This document shows positions 36,850-48,395 of a stretch of DNA of 64,000 nt, piece by piece; the first letter of the stretch is position 1, and each line of letters begins with the position of its first letter. Location of the stretch: assembly GCF_021130785.1 (NCBI RefSeq), contig NC_060213.1:120223001-120287000 (forward strand). The letters are read 5' to 3'. The notes below the pieces were generated by a model. It was not told the DNA's origin. It saw only the letters and a program-made list of their open reading frames with translations, and did not search any database. A program made the translations under genes and the position numbers. Source of the stretch: Homalodisca vitripennis (taxonomy: Eukaryota; Arthropoda; Insecta; Hemiptera; Cicadellidae).

Positions 36850-39800
36850 CTCACTCTGGCTGTCCGATGTCCACTACGAGGTGACAGTTCCAGTTCAGGA
36901 CAGTTCTGTAAGTGGTAATGTAAGACATAGTGCACGCTAGTGTATTAGTATAATCCCTATATACACTCTGACTGTCCGATGTCCACTACGAGGTGACAGT
37001 TCCAGTTCAGGACAGTTCGGTAAGTATTACTATAAGTTATAGTGCACGCTAGTGTATTAGTATAATCCCTATATACACTCTGGCTGTCCGATGTCCACTA
37101 CGAGGTGACAGTTCCAGTTCAGGACAGTTCGGTAAGTCTTACTAAAAGTTATAGTGCACGCTAGTGTATTAGTATAATCCCTATATACACTCTGGCTGTC
37201 CGATGTCCACTACGAGGTGACAGTTCCAGTTCAGGACAGTTCGGTAAGTATTACTATAAGTTATAGTGCACGCTAGTGTATTAGTATAATCCCTATATAC
37301 ACTCTGGCTGTCCGATGTCCACTACGAGGTGACAGTTCCAGTTCAGAACAGATCGGTAAGTATTACTATAAGTTATAGTGCACGGTAGTGTATTAGTATA
37401 ATCCCTATATACACTCTGGCTGTCCGATGTCCACTACGAGGTGACAGTTCCAGTTCAGGACAGTTCGGTAAGTATTACTATAAGTTATAGTGCACGCTAG
37501 TGTATTATATAATCCCTATATACACTCTGGCTGTCCGATGTCCACTACGAGGTGACAGTTCCAGTTCAGGAGAGTTCTGTAAGTGGTAATGTAAGATATA
37601 GTGCACGCTAGTGTATTAGTATAATCCCTATATACACTCTGACTGTCCGATGTCCACTACGGGGTGACAGTTCCAGTTCAGGACAGTTCGGTAAGTATTA
37701 CTATAAGTTATAGTGCACGCTAGTGTATTAGTATAATCCCTATATACACTCTGACTGTCCGATGTCCACTACGGGGTGACAGTTCCAGTTCAGGACAGTT
37801 CGGTAAGTATTACTATAAGATATAGTGCACGCTAGTGTATTAGTATAATCCCTATATACACTCTGACTGTCCGATGTCCACTACGGGGTGACAGTTCCAG
37901 TTCAGGACAGTTCGGTAAGTATTACTATAAGTTATAGTGCACGCTAGTGTATTAGTATAATCCCTATATACACTCTGGCTGTCCGATGTCCACTACGAGG
38001 TGACAGTTCCAGTTCAGGACAGTTCGGTAAGTATTACTATAAGATATAGTGCACGCTAGTGTATTAGTATAATCCCTATATACACTCTGACTGTCCGATG
38101 TCCACTACGATGTGACAGTTCCAGTTCAGGACAGTTCTGTAAGTGGTAATGTAAGATATAGTGCACGCTAGTGTATTAGTATAATCCCTATATACACTCT
38201 GGCTGTCCGATGTCCACTACGAGGTGACAGTTCCAGTTCAGGACAGTTCTGTAAGTGGTAATGTAAGATATAGTGCACGCTAGTGTATTAGTATAATCCC
38301 TATATACACTCTGGCTGTCCGATGTCCACTACGAGGTGACAGTTCCAGTTCAGGACAGTTCTGTAAGTGGTAATGTAAGATATAGTGCACGGTAGTGTAT
38401 TAGTATAATCCCTATATACACTCTGGCTGTCCGATGTCCACTACGAGGTGACAGTTCCAGTTCAGGACGGTTTGGTAAGTATTACTATAAGTTATAGTGC
38501 ACGCTAGTGTATTAGTATAATCCCTATATACACTCTGGCTGTCCGATGTCCACTACGATGTGACAGTTCCAGTTCAGGACAGTTCTGTAAGTGGTAATGT
38601 AAGATATAGTGCACGCTAGTGTATTAGTATAATCCCTATATACACTCTGGCTGTCCGATGTCCACTACGAGGTGACAGTTCCAGTTCAGGACGGTTCGGT
38701 AAGTATTACTATAAGTTATAGTGCACGCTAGTGTATTAGTATAATCCCTATATACACTCTGGCTGTCCGATGTCCACTACGAGGTGACAGTTCCAGTTCA
38801 GGACAGTTCGGTAAGTATTACTATAAGTTATAGTGCACGCTAGTGTATTAGTATAATCCCTATATACACTCTGGCTGTCCGATGTCCACTACGAGGTGAC
38901 AGTTCCAGTTCAGGACGGTTCGGTAAGTATTACTATAAGTTATAGTGCACTCTAGTGTATTAGTATAATCCCTATATACACTCTGGCTGTCCGATGTCCA
39001 CTACGATGTGACAGTTCCAGTTCAGGACAGTTCTGTAAGTGGTAATGTAAGATATAGTGCACGCTAGTGTATTAGTATAATCCCTATATACACTCTGACT
39101 GTCCGATGTCCACTACGATGTGACAGTTCCAGTTCAGGACAGTTCTGTAAGTGGTAATGTAAGATATAGTGCACGCTAGTGTATAAGTATAATCCCTATA
39201 TACACTCTGGCTGTCCGATGTCCACTACGAAGTGACAGTTCCAGTTCAGGAGAGTTCGGTAAGTATTACTATAAGTTATAGTGCACGCTAGTGTATAAGT
39301 ATAATCCCTATATACACTCTGGCTGTCCGATGTCCACTACGAAGTGACAGTTCCAGTTCAGGACAGTTCTGTAAGTGGTAATGTAAGATATAGTGCACGC
39401 TAGTGTAGTAGTATAATCCCTATATACACTCTGGCTGTCCGATGTCCACTACGAGGTGACAGTTCCAGTTCAGGACAGTTCTGTAAGTGGTAATGTAAGA
39501 TATAGTGCACGCTAGTGTATTAGTATAATCCCTATATACACTCTGGCTGTCCGATGTCCACTACGAGGTGACAGTTCCAGTTCAGGACAGTTCTGTAAGT
39601 GGTAATGTAAGATATAGTGCACGCTAGTGTATTAGTATAATCCCTATATACACTCTGGCTGCCCGATGTCCACTACGAGGTGACAGTTCCAGTTCAGGAG
39701 AGTTCTGTAAGTGGTAATGTAAGATATAGTGCACGCTAGTGTATTAGTATAATCCCTATATACACTCTGGCTGTCCGATGTCCACTACGAGGTGACAGTT

Positions 39801-40096
39801 CCAGTTCAGGACAGTTCTGTAAGTGGTAATGTAAGATATAGTGCACGCTAGTGTATTAGTATAATCCCTATATACACTCTGGCTGCCCGATGTCCACTAC
39901 GAGGTGACAGTTCCAGTTCAGGAGAGTTCTGTAAGTGGTAATGTAAGATATAGTGCACGCTAGTGTATTAGTATAATCCCTATATACACTCTGGCTGTCC
40001 GATGTCCACTACGAGGTGACAGTTCCAGTTTAGGACAGTTCTGTAAGTGGTAATGTAAGATATAGTGCACGCTAGTGTATTAGTATAATCCCTGTA
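36850..40096. repeat. 112-bp satellite-like tandem array, 29 units
   Basis: TGTCCGATGTCC recurs every 112 bp from 36861 to 39996 (one unit is 2 bp shorter, near 37510), giving 29 units. Two variants alternate: type A with CGGTAAGTATTACTATAAG (units 2-6, 8-11, 15, 17-19, 22) and type B with CTGTAAGTGGTAATGTAAG (units 1, 7, 12-14, 16, 20-21, 23-29). Sub-variants mark recent block duplications: GGGGTGAC in units 8-10, and GCCCGATG plus GGAGAG in units 26 and 28, making a 224-bp dimer with 27 and 29. Each unit carries GTAAGT, plus inverted pairs CTGTCC/GGACAG and AGTGTAT/ATACACT. No ORF crosses it. The last unit degenerates at CCCTGTATTAATACACC. Confidence 0.97.
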
Positions 40097-40785
40097 TTAA
40101 TACACCTTGATAGATGTCACCTTGAAGTGGTTTCTAGTTGAAGGGACAAGCCTCAGTCTAGGCCAGAGGTCGGCAATTAGTCAAGTAACTTGTCAAAGTT
40201 ACAATCAAAATCCCCAAAGTTTGATACGTCAGGTAGTTACCTTACACTTTGACGGAAAGTCCTCATACAATTATTTGATGTAAATGAAAGGACATATCTA
40301 GAACATCACACAGTATTGGGTTTTATTTAAATTAAATGCATTATAAATATTTTTAGGTATAATTTTGTGTATAAGGAATCCCTCATGTAGTGAATGTAAA
40401 TACATATTACTAATACTCCATACTTGGTTTCTAATAATCGATTTTGTGCTCATAAATTAGGGTTTGATCCTCAATATATCCTAATTTCCATCCCTGCTCA
40501 CGCTAGGTCTGTAATATAACATGTTATTATATACATAAGCTCTTAAAGTGTCCGTGTTCTATATTCACTAGTGCGTGTGTGACGTGATGTTTCTTGTATT
40601 ATCTCTTGCGCTTGGATACATTTTATATAGTCTATACCGTATGCTATTAGTGTACCATTTAAATATGATTTCAAACTTTGAGAGGTATAGTCCATCACCA
40701 CACGTTTTAGCCTTAATTTGTTAAGTATTATGATTTTTACGCTTGAACAAAATATTGAACTTTTAATTAGTAATAAAATTAAAGA
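40097..40785. other. No gene seen
   Basis: AT-rich flank of the 112-bp array. Confidence 0.5.
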
Positions 40786-41024
40786 CGCACACGGGAGTGT
40801 ATGATGATGAGTATATCTCTTCCCTGGGCTAACTTGAGGTGTATTCCACTACGTGGAGTACTGAAGCTGATCAGGCGGTGGTGTACGTCTGCACTGTACA
40901 ATTACGCACACGGGAGTGAATGATGATGAGTATATATGTTCCCTGGGCTAGCTCGAGGTGTATTCCACTATGTGGAGTACTAAAGCTGATCAGGCGGTGG
41001 TTGCACGTCTGAAGTGTACAAATA
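40786..41024. repeat. 119-bp tandem duplication, 2 copies
   Basis: CGCACACGGGAGTG starts at 40786 and 40905. Both copies hold GATGATGAGTATAT, TTCCCTGGGCTA, GGTGTATTCCACTA, GTGGAGTACT and GCTGATCAGGCGGTGG, with about ten differences. The unit is more GC-rich than its surroundings. Confidence 0.93.
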
Positions 41025-41967
41025 GTGGTTAAGTCATTTTAAGAATTTATTAAGAAGAGGCAAACGAAGTAACAAGTAAGAAAGGAAGAAACAGTTTGAG
41101 AATTCAATTGGTGCATCTTAATTTTGTAAACCGGGAAAAGTTATGAAGCCGTTAATTGTCTTTTCAGCAATTTAATGTCGCGTCATTGGAAAACAATTAA
41201 GAACCACTTATTCGTCTCATTTACAGTCTCATTTCGTCTTTCTGAACAGGCGAATGTAACAGAGAGAAGTATTAAATGGACGAACATGAGGAATATATCT
41301 CAACAGAATGCCATAACAAGAGAGACCTTCGAACTCTATTGTCACTGACTTCTTGTCTTATTCTGAAAGACGCAGTGGCTTCATTTCCTTTTCTTTAGTT
41401 GTCAGAAAAGTATTTGTGACCACATGTCACATTATATCATTAGTGACTTTGAAGCAGTAGTACTTGTTTCTCTCTTTTACGAAACTTCTACCTACACTAT
41501 AATAGAGATCAAAGGTCTCAAAACAAATCCGTCATAAATATAAATATTTGTGTAACAAAGGTCTTGCAATCTTGAGATTTTCAATTTTTCTCTTCAATAT
41601 ATTATTGTTTTTGATAAATTTCAGACCCACTTCCTCGTAAGTGGCAGAGCATTAACAAAAGTTAGTTTTTTCACTGCAAACACATTTCAGTATGGTTTCT
41701 CAACTACTTTAACCTATTGTATATTATTCAACGAACTTTAAAGATGTTAACCTATCACGTTAAATATATTGTAGACCCTTTGTTTCTGTTTTAATTTAAT
41801 TGTTCACTTTCCGTTCTTAATCAAAAACATAAGTTGAACTACGCAATGGTATAAATCCCAAACACCGCCAGTGATCTAATAATTGACAAGTACACATCAG
41901 AACTAATCTCCTCTTCTAATGGCCATACTAACATACAGTTCTTTTTTTAACAGAAAAGAATACATTC
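41025..41967. other. No gene seen
   Basis: AT-rich, no supportable feature. Confidence 0.5.
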
Positions 41968-42500
41968 AGATCTCGAAAAGCAGTGTTATAATATAGTAAG
42001 ATAAACGATTGCAGATATGCTGCCAGAATTTGCACACCAGAAACATAAGTATTGATGCAAACATCAATTATAAATCCGCGAAACGTATTGTTGTAGTTAT
42101 GTAAAATATAACGATTGCTGCAATGCTGCCATGACTGGCACATCAGACACATAAGTATTGATGCAAACATTAATTATAAATCCGCGAAACGTAGTGTTGT
42201 AGTTATGTAAAATATAACGATTGCTGCAATGCTGCCAGGACTGGCACATCAGATACATAAGTATTGATGCAAACATCAATTATAAATCCGCGAAACGTAG
42301 TGTTGTAGTTATGTAAAATATAACGATTGCTGCAATGCTGCCAGGACTGGCACATCAGATACATAAGTATTGATGCAAACATTAATTATAAATCCGCGAA
42401 ACGTAGTGTTGTAGTTATGTAAAATATAACGATTGCTGCAATGCTGCCAGGACTGGCACACCAGAGACATAAATCTTGATGCAGTCATTAACTATCAATC
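41968..42500. repeat. 106-bp tandem repeat, 5 copies
   Basis: CGATTGC recurs at 42006, 42112, 42218, 42324 and 42430. Units contain AATGCTGCCAGGACTGGCAC, ATAAGTATTGATGCAAAC, TATAAATCCGCGAAACGTAG and GTTATGTAAAATATAA. The three middle units are nearly identical and the first and last are diverged. Minus-strand ORFs across it are by-products of the repeat. Confidence 0.95.
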
Positions 42501-45254
42501 CGGAAAAAAATATAAGTTAAAGACAAATCATTATTTAGAATACTTGAAAAAGATACAAAAAATATATAAAAGGACTCCAATAAAGAAAGAAACTTAATAG
42601 AAATTAACCGTTAACATTCTAAAACTGCCGGAATGGATTGGATATTCTAGAGGGAAACACCAGATGTGTATGTTTTGGCCTGGGCCTGAATTTTCCATCA
42701 CAGTATTTTCCGACAACCACAACTGTCAGTAATATCTACCCAGTACCACTTTTGGTCACGAAAAGAATGTGCTGGTTAATCAACAAAGACCTATATGTGT
42801 GTGAATTTTGTAAATAAAATATCAATCCTGAATTTTTACAATAATAATAATAATCCAAAAATCGCAAATAACATCACTAGAACACACATTTTTGTGTAAT
42901 ACCGTCATTATATATGTGTGTGTTTTTGGTGTTTTCCTTTATTAATTTTAAAACTCTTCTATATACGATTAAATTGTCTCATGTTATTCTGTTCGTGAGA
43001 ATATTTCAAAACTGCTTATTTATATAAATATTTTCGTTACTTGCCGAAACATACTCATGGTGATGTTTATGAAAGTTAATGGATGAATAAGTCAAATGGT
43101 TTTGTATATAATACATCCAGAATAATTATGAAGAGCGCTGGTGGTTGAATTTTAAAATGTGTAAATTAAACTGTCTCTATGAACAATATAAGATCCAAAA
43201 GAAAATCTCTCGCGCTAAATTGTAGGTCGAGAACATCATGACAATATTATTTAAAGTTGAAAATGTACCAGCCAAATGAATTATTTTCAAGTTTTCTTCA
43301 AAAGACCAGCTCGCCACATTTCAATGCTGCTAGGTCACAGACTCTAACTACCGCGAATCTCAATTAATTGAATCGCAGATATGCTCACATTATAGTATGG
43401 CGTGACACATTTATCGTCACTTTTTCTCTAGAGTGGTGGTCTAGATTAATTTGAAAAGGTTTAGGATCACGCCTTGGAATATTATTTTGTTTGTATGAAA
43501 TCATTGGATTGCTCGATACAGTTTACATTGTTACATTTCCAACTCGAGGGGATGTAAACATTTTATTTCTGTCTGTCTGTCTGCCTGCACGATATTTTGA
43601 GAACGATATATATATATATAATTTTAAATTTTGCTTGAAACCTCGTTACTATATAGGCACAATCGAGTTCAATGATGGTGCTAATCAATCTATAGGACTT
43701 GGTTAAGCGTTAACAAGCTATACCTCAAGAATGGATTAAATTATAATATAGAAATGTGTTTTTTTTCTCTCTATATATATTGAAGGCCCTTAATTACTTA
43801 CTCACACCCTCACCTACTCATCACTTATTCTCTCGCTTCCCAGTATCTCAGAAAACTTGAAATTTGTCATACGTATGCCTCTTGACTTAAGTAGAACTAA
43901 AGAATTTTCGTAAGGAAAAAACTACCGCAAGGTTGAAATGGGGTGCACCATTATAGGAACTTTATTTTTCCAACTTCTTTATGGTGTCATAAAGATCAAA
44001 TTTCATACACTTTTCCAACACATGAAGACCAACCATCCATTGAGGTTGAAATAGGTTTGTAACCCTAGAAAAACTATAGTTTATGTTTCCCCAATTTATT
44101 TATAATATCACACAGCATATATTTTCTTAATACCAGAAGTAAAACTTTTCCCAAAATCGTTAGCCACTCTAGTTTTGGTGAAAATCTGAAAGAATGATAC
44201 AAAATTGTTCCAATAATAATTAGTAAATAGTTATAATAAATACAAGTTTTAATAATATGAAACGATAATGTTTTCTCATATTGTATTTCTAATAGAGCAC
44301 AAAGTAGGTCAAGGAGAGACTGTTAGTTAACTCCGCCTCATCAACAGACAGATAAGGTGACAGTGTGAGTGCGAGAGAGGAAAATTGGTGTAATGGCTTG
44401 TTACGGAGATTGCTATGGCAACAAACTGTTTTTCAGTACAGCCTTTATCTTACACGTCTAGTGCTGTAGTTAGTAAGTTTGTATACGTTACATATGTATA
44501 TAAGTTTGTGTATGTTCATGTATATATATAAATAAAATTATACACTTTCTTTTGTTGTATATTCCGGTATACCTGTAACTAAAATAAAGCTTGATGACTT
44601 AATTTACTACACTGTACATTAAGCATATAATTGTTGTGTGGATTTTTATTCTTAATTGTAATTAATGAAAACAATTGTGATAAAACTCTGATAGTGGGGA
44701 AAGTATAAAGCTATTATAAATTATATTTTAAGCATATTATTATAAATATAAATATTTAAATTTAAAGATGCTGAAAATAATGCTAGCATTAAGGTATTTA
44801 CGTATGATCACGTATGGATTGTTTAATCGTATCATAATTTGCGTTTTAAAAGCTATTGAACTAATCTGAACTACTCATCCTATCAAATGAGTATTTTTAG
44901 TTTGTTGTTGCAAGTGTCATCTATCAGGTCCAAACCACGAAATACCTAAGTCTCGGTAGTGGGATGACTTCTTTTATTAACTGCTTATAATACATATCCA
45001 CCTGTACACGTGAGGAAGCGGAGCTGTGCAGTGAGTGGCTGAGGCTCCTCCAATCAAAGATCTGTTTGGCTAAGAATCAATTAATTTAGCTCGTGATACA
45101 CGTGTTTTTTGTATATGTGATCCAATACGTTATTTACATTTTCAGTTTATTGCTATGTATTGTTGTTTTTCTATTTATAAGCCTAACTATCCTAAATATA
45201 TTATATTTCGAATGAATGTAAAAGGGGTTTATCTATAAATAACATGAAATTAAA
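42501..45254. other. No gene; interspersed repeat relics
   Basis: 43560-43620 has CTGTCTGTCTGTCTGCCTG then ATTTTGAGAACGATATATA. 43830-44100 has CTCAGAAAACTTGAAATTTG and GTTGAAATAGG-TTTGTAACCCTAGAAAAACTATA; the latter resembles 60025-60060 and 60216-60250. These look like old members of one dispersed insect repeat family. No ORF is supported. Confidence 0.45.
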
Positions 45255-45375
45255 TAGTCTCCTTACCTTAGGCTCTGTCATGTATTATGGTGTAGTAACT
45301 AATAATCCATCAATATAGCTTCCTTATCATAGGCTCTGTCTTTTATTATGGTGTAGTAACCTCTCTCTGAACACT
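45255..45375. repeat. 61-bp tandem duplication, 2 copies
   Basis: CCTTACCTTAGGCTCTGTCA starts at 45261 and the related CCTTATCATAGGCTCTGTC at 45322; both continue into TATTATGGTGTAGTAAC. Confidence 0.85.
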
Positions 45376-45501
45376 TTACGTTTAATATAACTTTTATAAA
45401 CTCCGTGTAAAAATTACTGCTAAAAATGATTAATTTAGGAATTGTTTTTCTACCTATTGATGATGCCTATGTGTATCGTAAACTAATAAGTTTTATTTCA
45501 G

Positions 45502-45575
45502 TGAAGAACTACTATAATTACTTATGGGATGTATTCCACTCTAAACAAATGGACATGTCGAAGGCACGTATACAG
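45502..45575 (+). CDS. Candidate internal coding exon, 74 nt, possibly an ion-channel C-linker
   Basis: The acceptor AGTTTTATTTCAG ends at 45501 and the donor ACAG|GTGAGT begins at 45576; both fit consensus well. The exon is open in phase (2 nt then 24 codons), reading (V)KNYYNYLWDVFHSKQMDM then SKARIQ. The pattern VKxxYxYxW followed by QxMD resembles the start of the C-linker that follows S6 in cyclic-nucleotide-gated channels (RVKTWYEYTW-type). That is inference from memory of the family and could be wrong. Neighbouring exons are not visible, so introns would be long. Flanking in-frame codons read as an ORF 45426-45608 only because the introns happen to stay open. Exon call moderately sure, function unsure. 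Confidence 0.45.
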
Positions 45576-45950
45576 GTGAGTAGAAGAGAATCTTGCTTCT
45601 CCAAATAATAAGAATGGTACTAGTACAATGTATTGGAATTGTAATTGGATACATTCGTCTTGGCACTGGATTCTTTCTCTTAGTTCACTAAAAGTCTTAA
45701 CTTTTTTGCTCTAAACTTCGATCTTACAAATTGCTGTTGATGACAAGAACTGTCGGTAGAAGAATTTCAAATAAATGCAATTTTTAATAAACACTTATAC
45801 CTAAAACAGATTACAACAAACAAGAAGTTTAACATGATGAAACTTAAAAAAAAAAATTTTCATATCTCTTTCAGTCCATCTTATCAAATATTCTACAACA
45901 ATTCATTGTACGATAGTGTTTGCTCAAGTCATGGTTTTTATAACAATTTA

Positions 45951-45956
<6 letters not shown>

Positions 45957-45995
<39 letters not shown>
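45957..45995. repeat. (AT)n microsatellite
   Basis: Uninterrupted AT run shortly downstream of the candidate exon. Confidence 0.97.
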
Positions 45996-45999
<4 letters not shown>

Positions 46000-48192
46000 A
46001 AAAAGTGTTAGTAGTCTATAAGTTAATTTTTATTTGTGGGTTTGATTTAAGTAATTGTCCTGTGCATATTCATTTAACTATATAATTGACTTTAAATTAA
46101 ATCATATAATGTACCTATACTTATATTTATTTTGGTAATTTTTACTTGGATATATGCTTAAATATTGTTATATTTGAAATGAAAGTACAAAAATAATAGA
46201 ATAATACACATGCACTGCACAAAACAATTAATATGATAGAAGATTTACTAAAACAAATGAATTCTGAAACAGCAGTATGATAATAACTTGTATTCAGGTA
46301 TTGTTGCAGCAGTGTTTGCCAACTCTCCATTTTCAATAAACTAAAAGCATTTCAATTGAAGAAGCATTTCAATTTTTAAAATCTGGTATCTTAGCCTACA
46401 ATGTTTTGTACTGTAAATGTTTTGTTACTATTTATTTGACTTGATAATACACATTTAAACGTTTAGTTTTTAGGAAGAACGTTCATTTTATAAACTGATA
46501 TTGCATTTCCGGTCTAGATTATAAAATTATTACCCATCCAATGAAGTTAATTAATGTACTTCAAATCCAAACAAAGCATGATTTTGAGACCGAATTTTGA
46601 ATATTTGGTTTGATACCTCAGAAATGGGTGATCTAACAGGTCTAGGACGTATTTTATTAAATTTTTCAGTTCATGTTACATAAAATATAATAAACTGAAC
46701 AACTATCCGTACGCCATGAAAACATCCCTTTCGCTTTATTTCCGATCTTTTCTACAAACTATTTCACTAGCCGTAGCTCGCTAACAAAGCGTTTCCGGAC
46801 TTATGTTTATATGATTTTTTCATTATTTTGATGAGAAGAAACCTTCCGAGAAGTGTTCCGGGTAACTCTAGAAACACTTTATAGAGTAAGTTATGTGAAT
46901 ACATGAATAAATTATGTTATCTCTATTGCTAATAAAACTGGTACCGATATCGATAATTTATTAGGAATTTTCCTGGACACTTAACCAAATTACGTGATCT
47001 GTTTTATAATTTAACAAAATAAGAATAAAAATGTATAAATCTAGCATTGATAAAAAAAAACTAAAATTAAATGCCGACTTCTGCATCTGTGTGGAATTAA
47101 GGATATTTTATTTAATATTTTATGCGAAATTTCGACCCAGTTATGCATAACAACATATGTGTGATAGGAATATAAAAAATAAACAATCAATCTCTAAAAT
47201 TCATAATCATGATAATCTATAACAGAATCTGCCTATTCTGTAGGTCATCCTCATTCCCGACCTTCTTTGTATCCTCGGTTTTCATTCTTGGTAAATGTAC
47301 ATTTCTGTAATCCTGACACCGTTCAGTGCAAGGCTTTGTACCGTAGGGAGGATTCAATCATTTTATATTTACTGAGGAGGAATCAATTAGGCATCAGAAC
47401 TAGAAGTACAAAAAGTCGAGTGTAAAACAAATTGTTCATTGGTTGTTGGAGGAGACTCGGGGTGGCTTGGGAGTGAGCAACATTGACTGTAATTTATTAT
47501 TTCGTTTCATATTACTGACCACATATCTGTAGAGTTAACTTTGATTGTATACCACCTAACTGTGAGTAAAATTAGATATACATAAACTTGAATATAGAGA
47601 AAGTTATTATTAGGTAACAGCTAAATATGTTATATTTTAGGTTATGCTAAAAGTTTTATCCCTTACCAAATTTAGCAGAACTCATAACGTTAAATATCCA
47701 CTATAACATGTAAAATAGTGGATGCTGAAACACAGTTTATTTATCAATAAGTATATACTATGTACAATTAAGATTTAAACATAAGATTGGTAAAATTGAA
47801 CGAGTCATGATAAGAAATTAAAATAAGATTATACAAAATCGTAAGACCATGTCACATTAACAGGCATTTAAAAATTTAGAGAAATTGTCGTTTTAAATGC
47901 TATATTTACTGAATAGACTACAAATGATGATTCAAATCAAGATGATGACATTAATTTATTTAAATAATTAACGGGTCACTAAAATCATCTCACAACGAAT
48001 TGCATTTTTTATAGAAATATATACCAGAAAGCTTAAAACGGACCTTTTTCACAGACATTACGTAACTTTTTAGTTTTTCATAAGGTATAGGCTTATAGTT
48101 TTATAATTTTGCTGTTACAACATTATAACTTGACTTAACCAACAATGCTACGTTTAGGAGTTAACAATAACATGTTGTGTAGTTTAAGTTAC
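45996..48192. other. No gene seen
   Basis: AT-rich. A minus-strand ORF at 46142-46336 contains a hydrophobic run but has no splice context or motif; treated as chance. Confidence 0.45.
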
Positions 48193-48395
48193 CTTGCAAG
48201 ATGTTGGGAGTCGACTATCACGGCTGCCGCTCCACGGAGACGTACAATTAGCTGTCCGGGGGCTACGCGGTAATGGCTCACTAGGAACAGTCCTCCAACA
48301 AATTGTCCTTTTGTCTCAAAAACAAGGCTCTTACTCTCACATATCTGGCACACGTATTTAAACATACGAAAACGCTTAGGATTTCTTATTAACAT
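48193..48395 (-). CDS. Candidate 5' coding exon, 67 codons, unknown protein
   Basis: On the minus strand an ATG at 48395, preceded by in-frame stops, opens 67 codons running to a donor CAAG|GTAACT at 48193/48192; without splicing a stop follows at once (48189-48191). The base composition is clearly more GC-rich than the surroundings, especially at 48195-48330. The product has a CxxC (YVCQICES) near residue 15, then a mixed segment with QFVGGLFLVSHYR and QLIVRLRGAAAVIVDSQ. I do not recognise the family. The first ATG or an upstream splice acceptor could be the true start. It could also be a chance ORF next to a chance donor. Confidence 0.35.

Noticed and set aside
36850..40096. CRISPR-like array
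   Set aside because: Repeats are contiguous 112-bp units with no unique spacers and no cas genes; the sequence is eukaryotic.
41928..42279. Minus-strand ORFs with a repeated LMCQSWQHCSNRYILHNYN phrase
   Set aside because: By-products of the 106-bp tandem repeat; the period is not a multiple of three and there are no start or splice signals.
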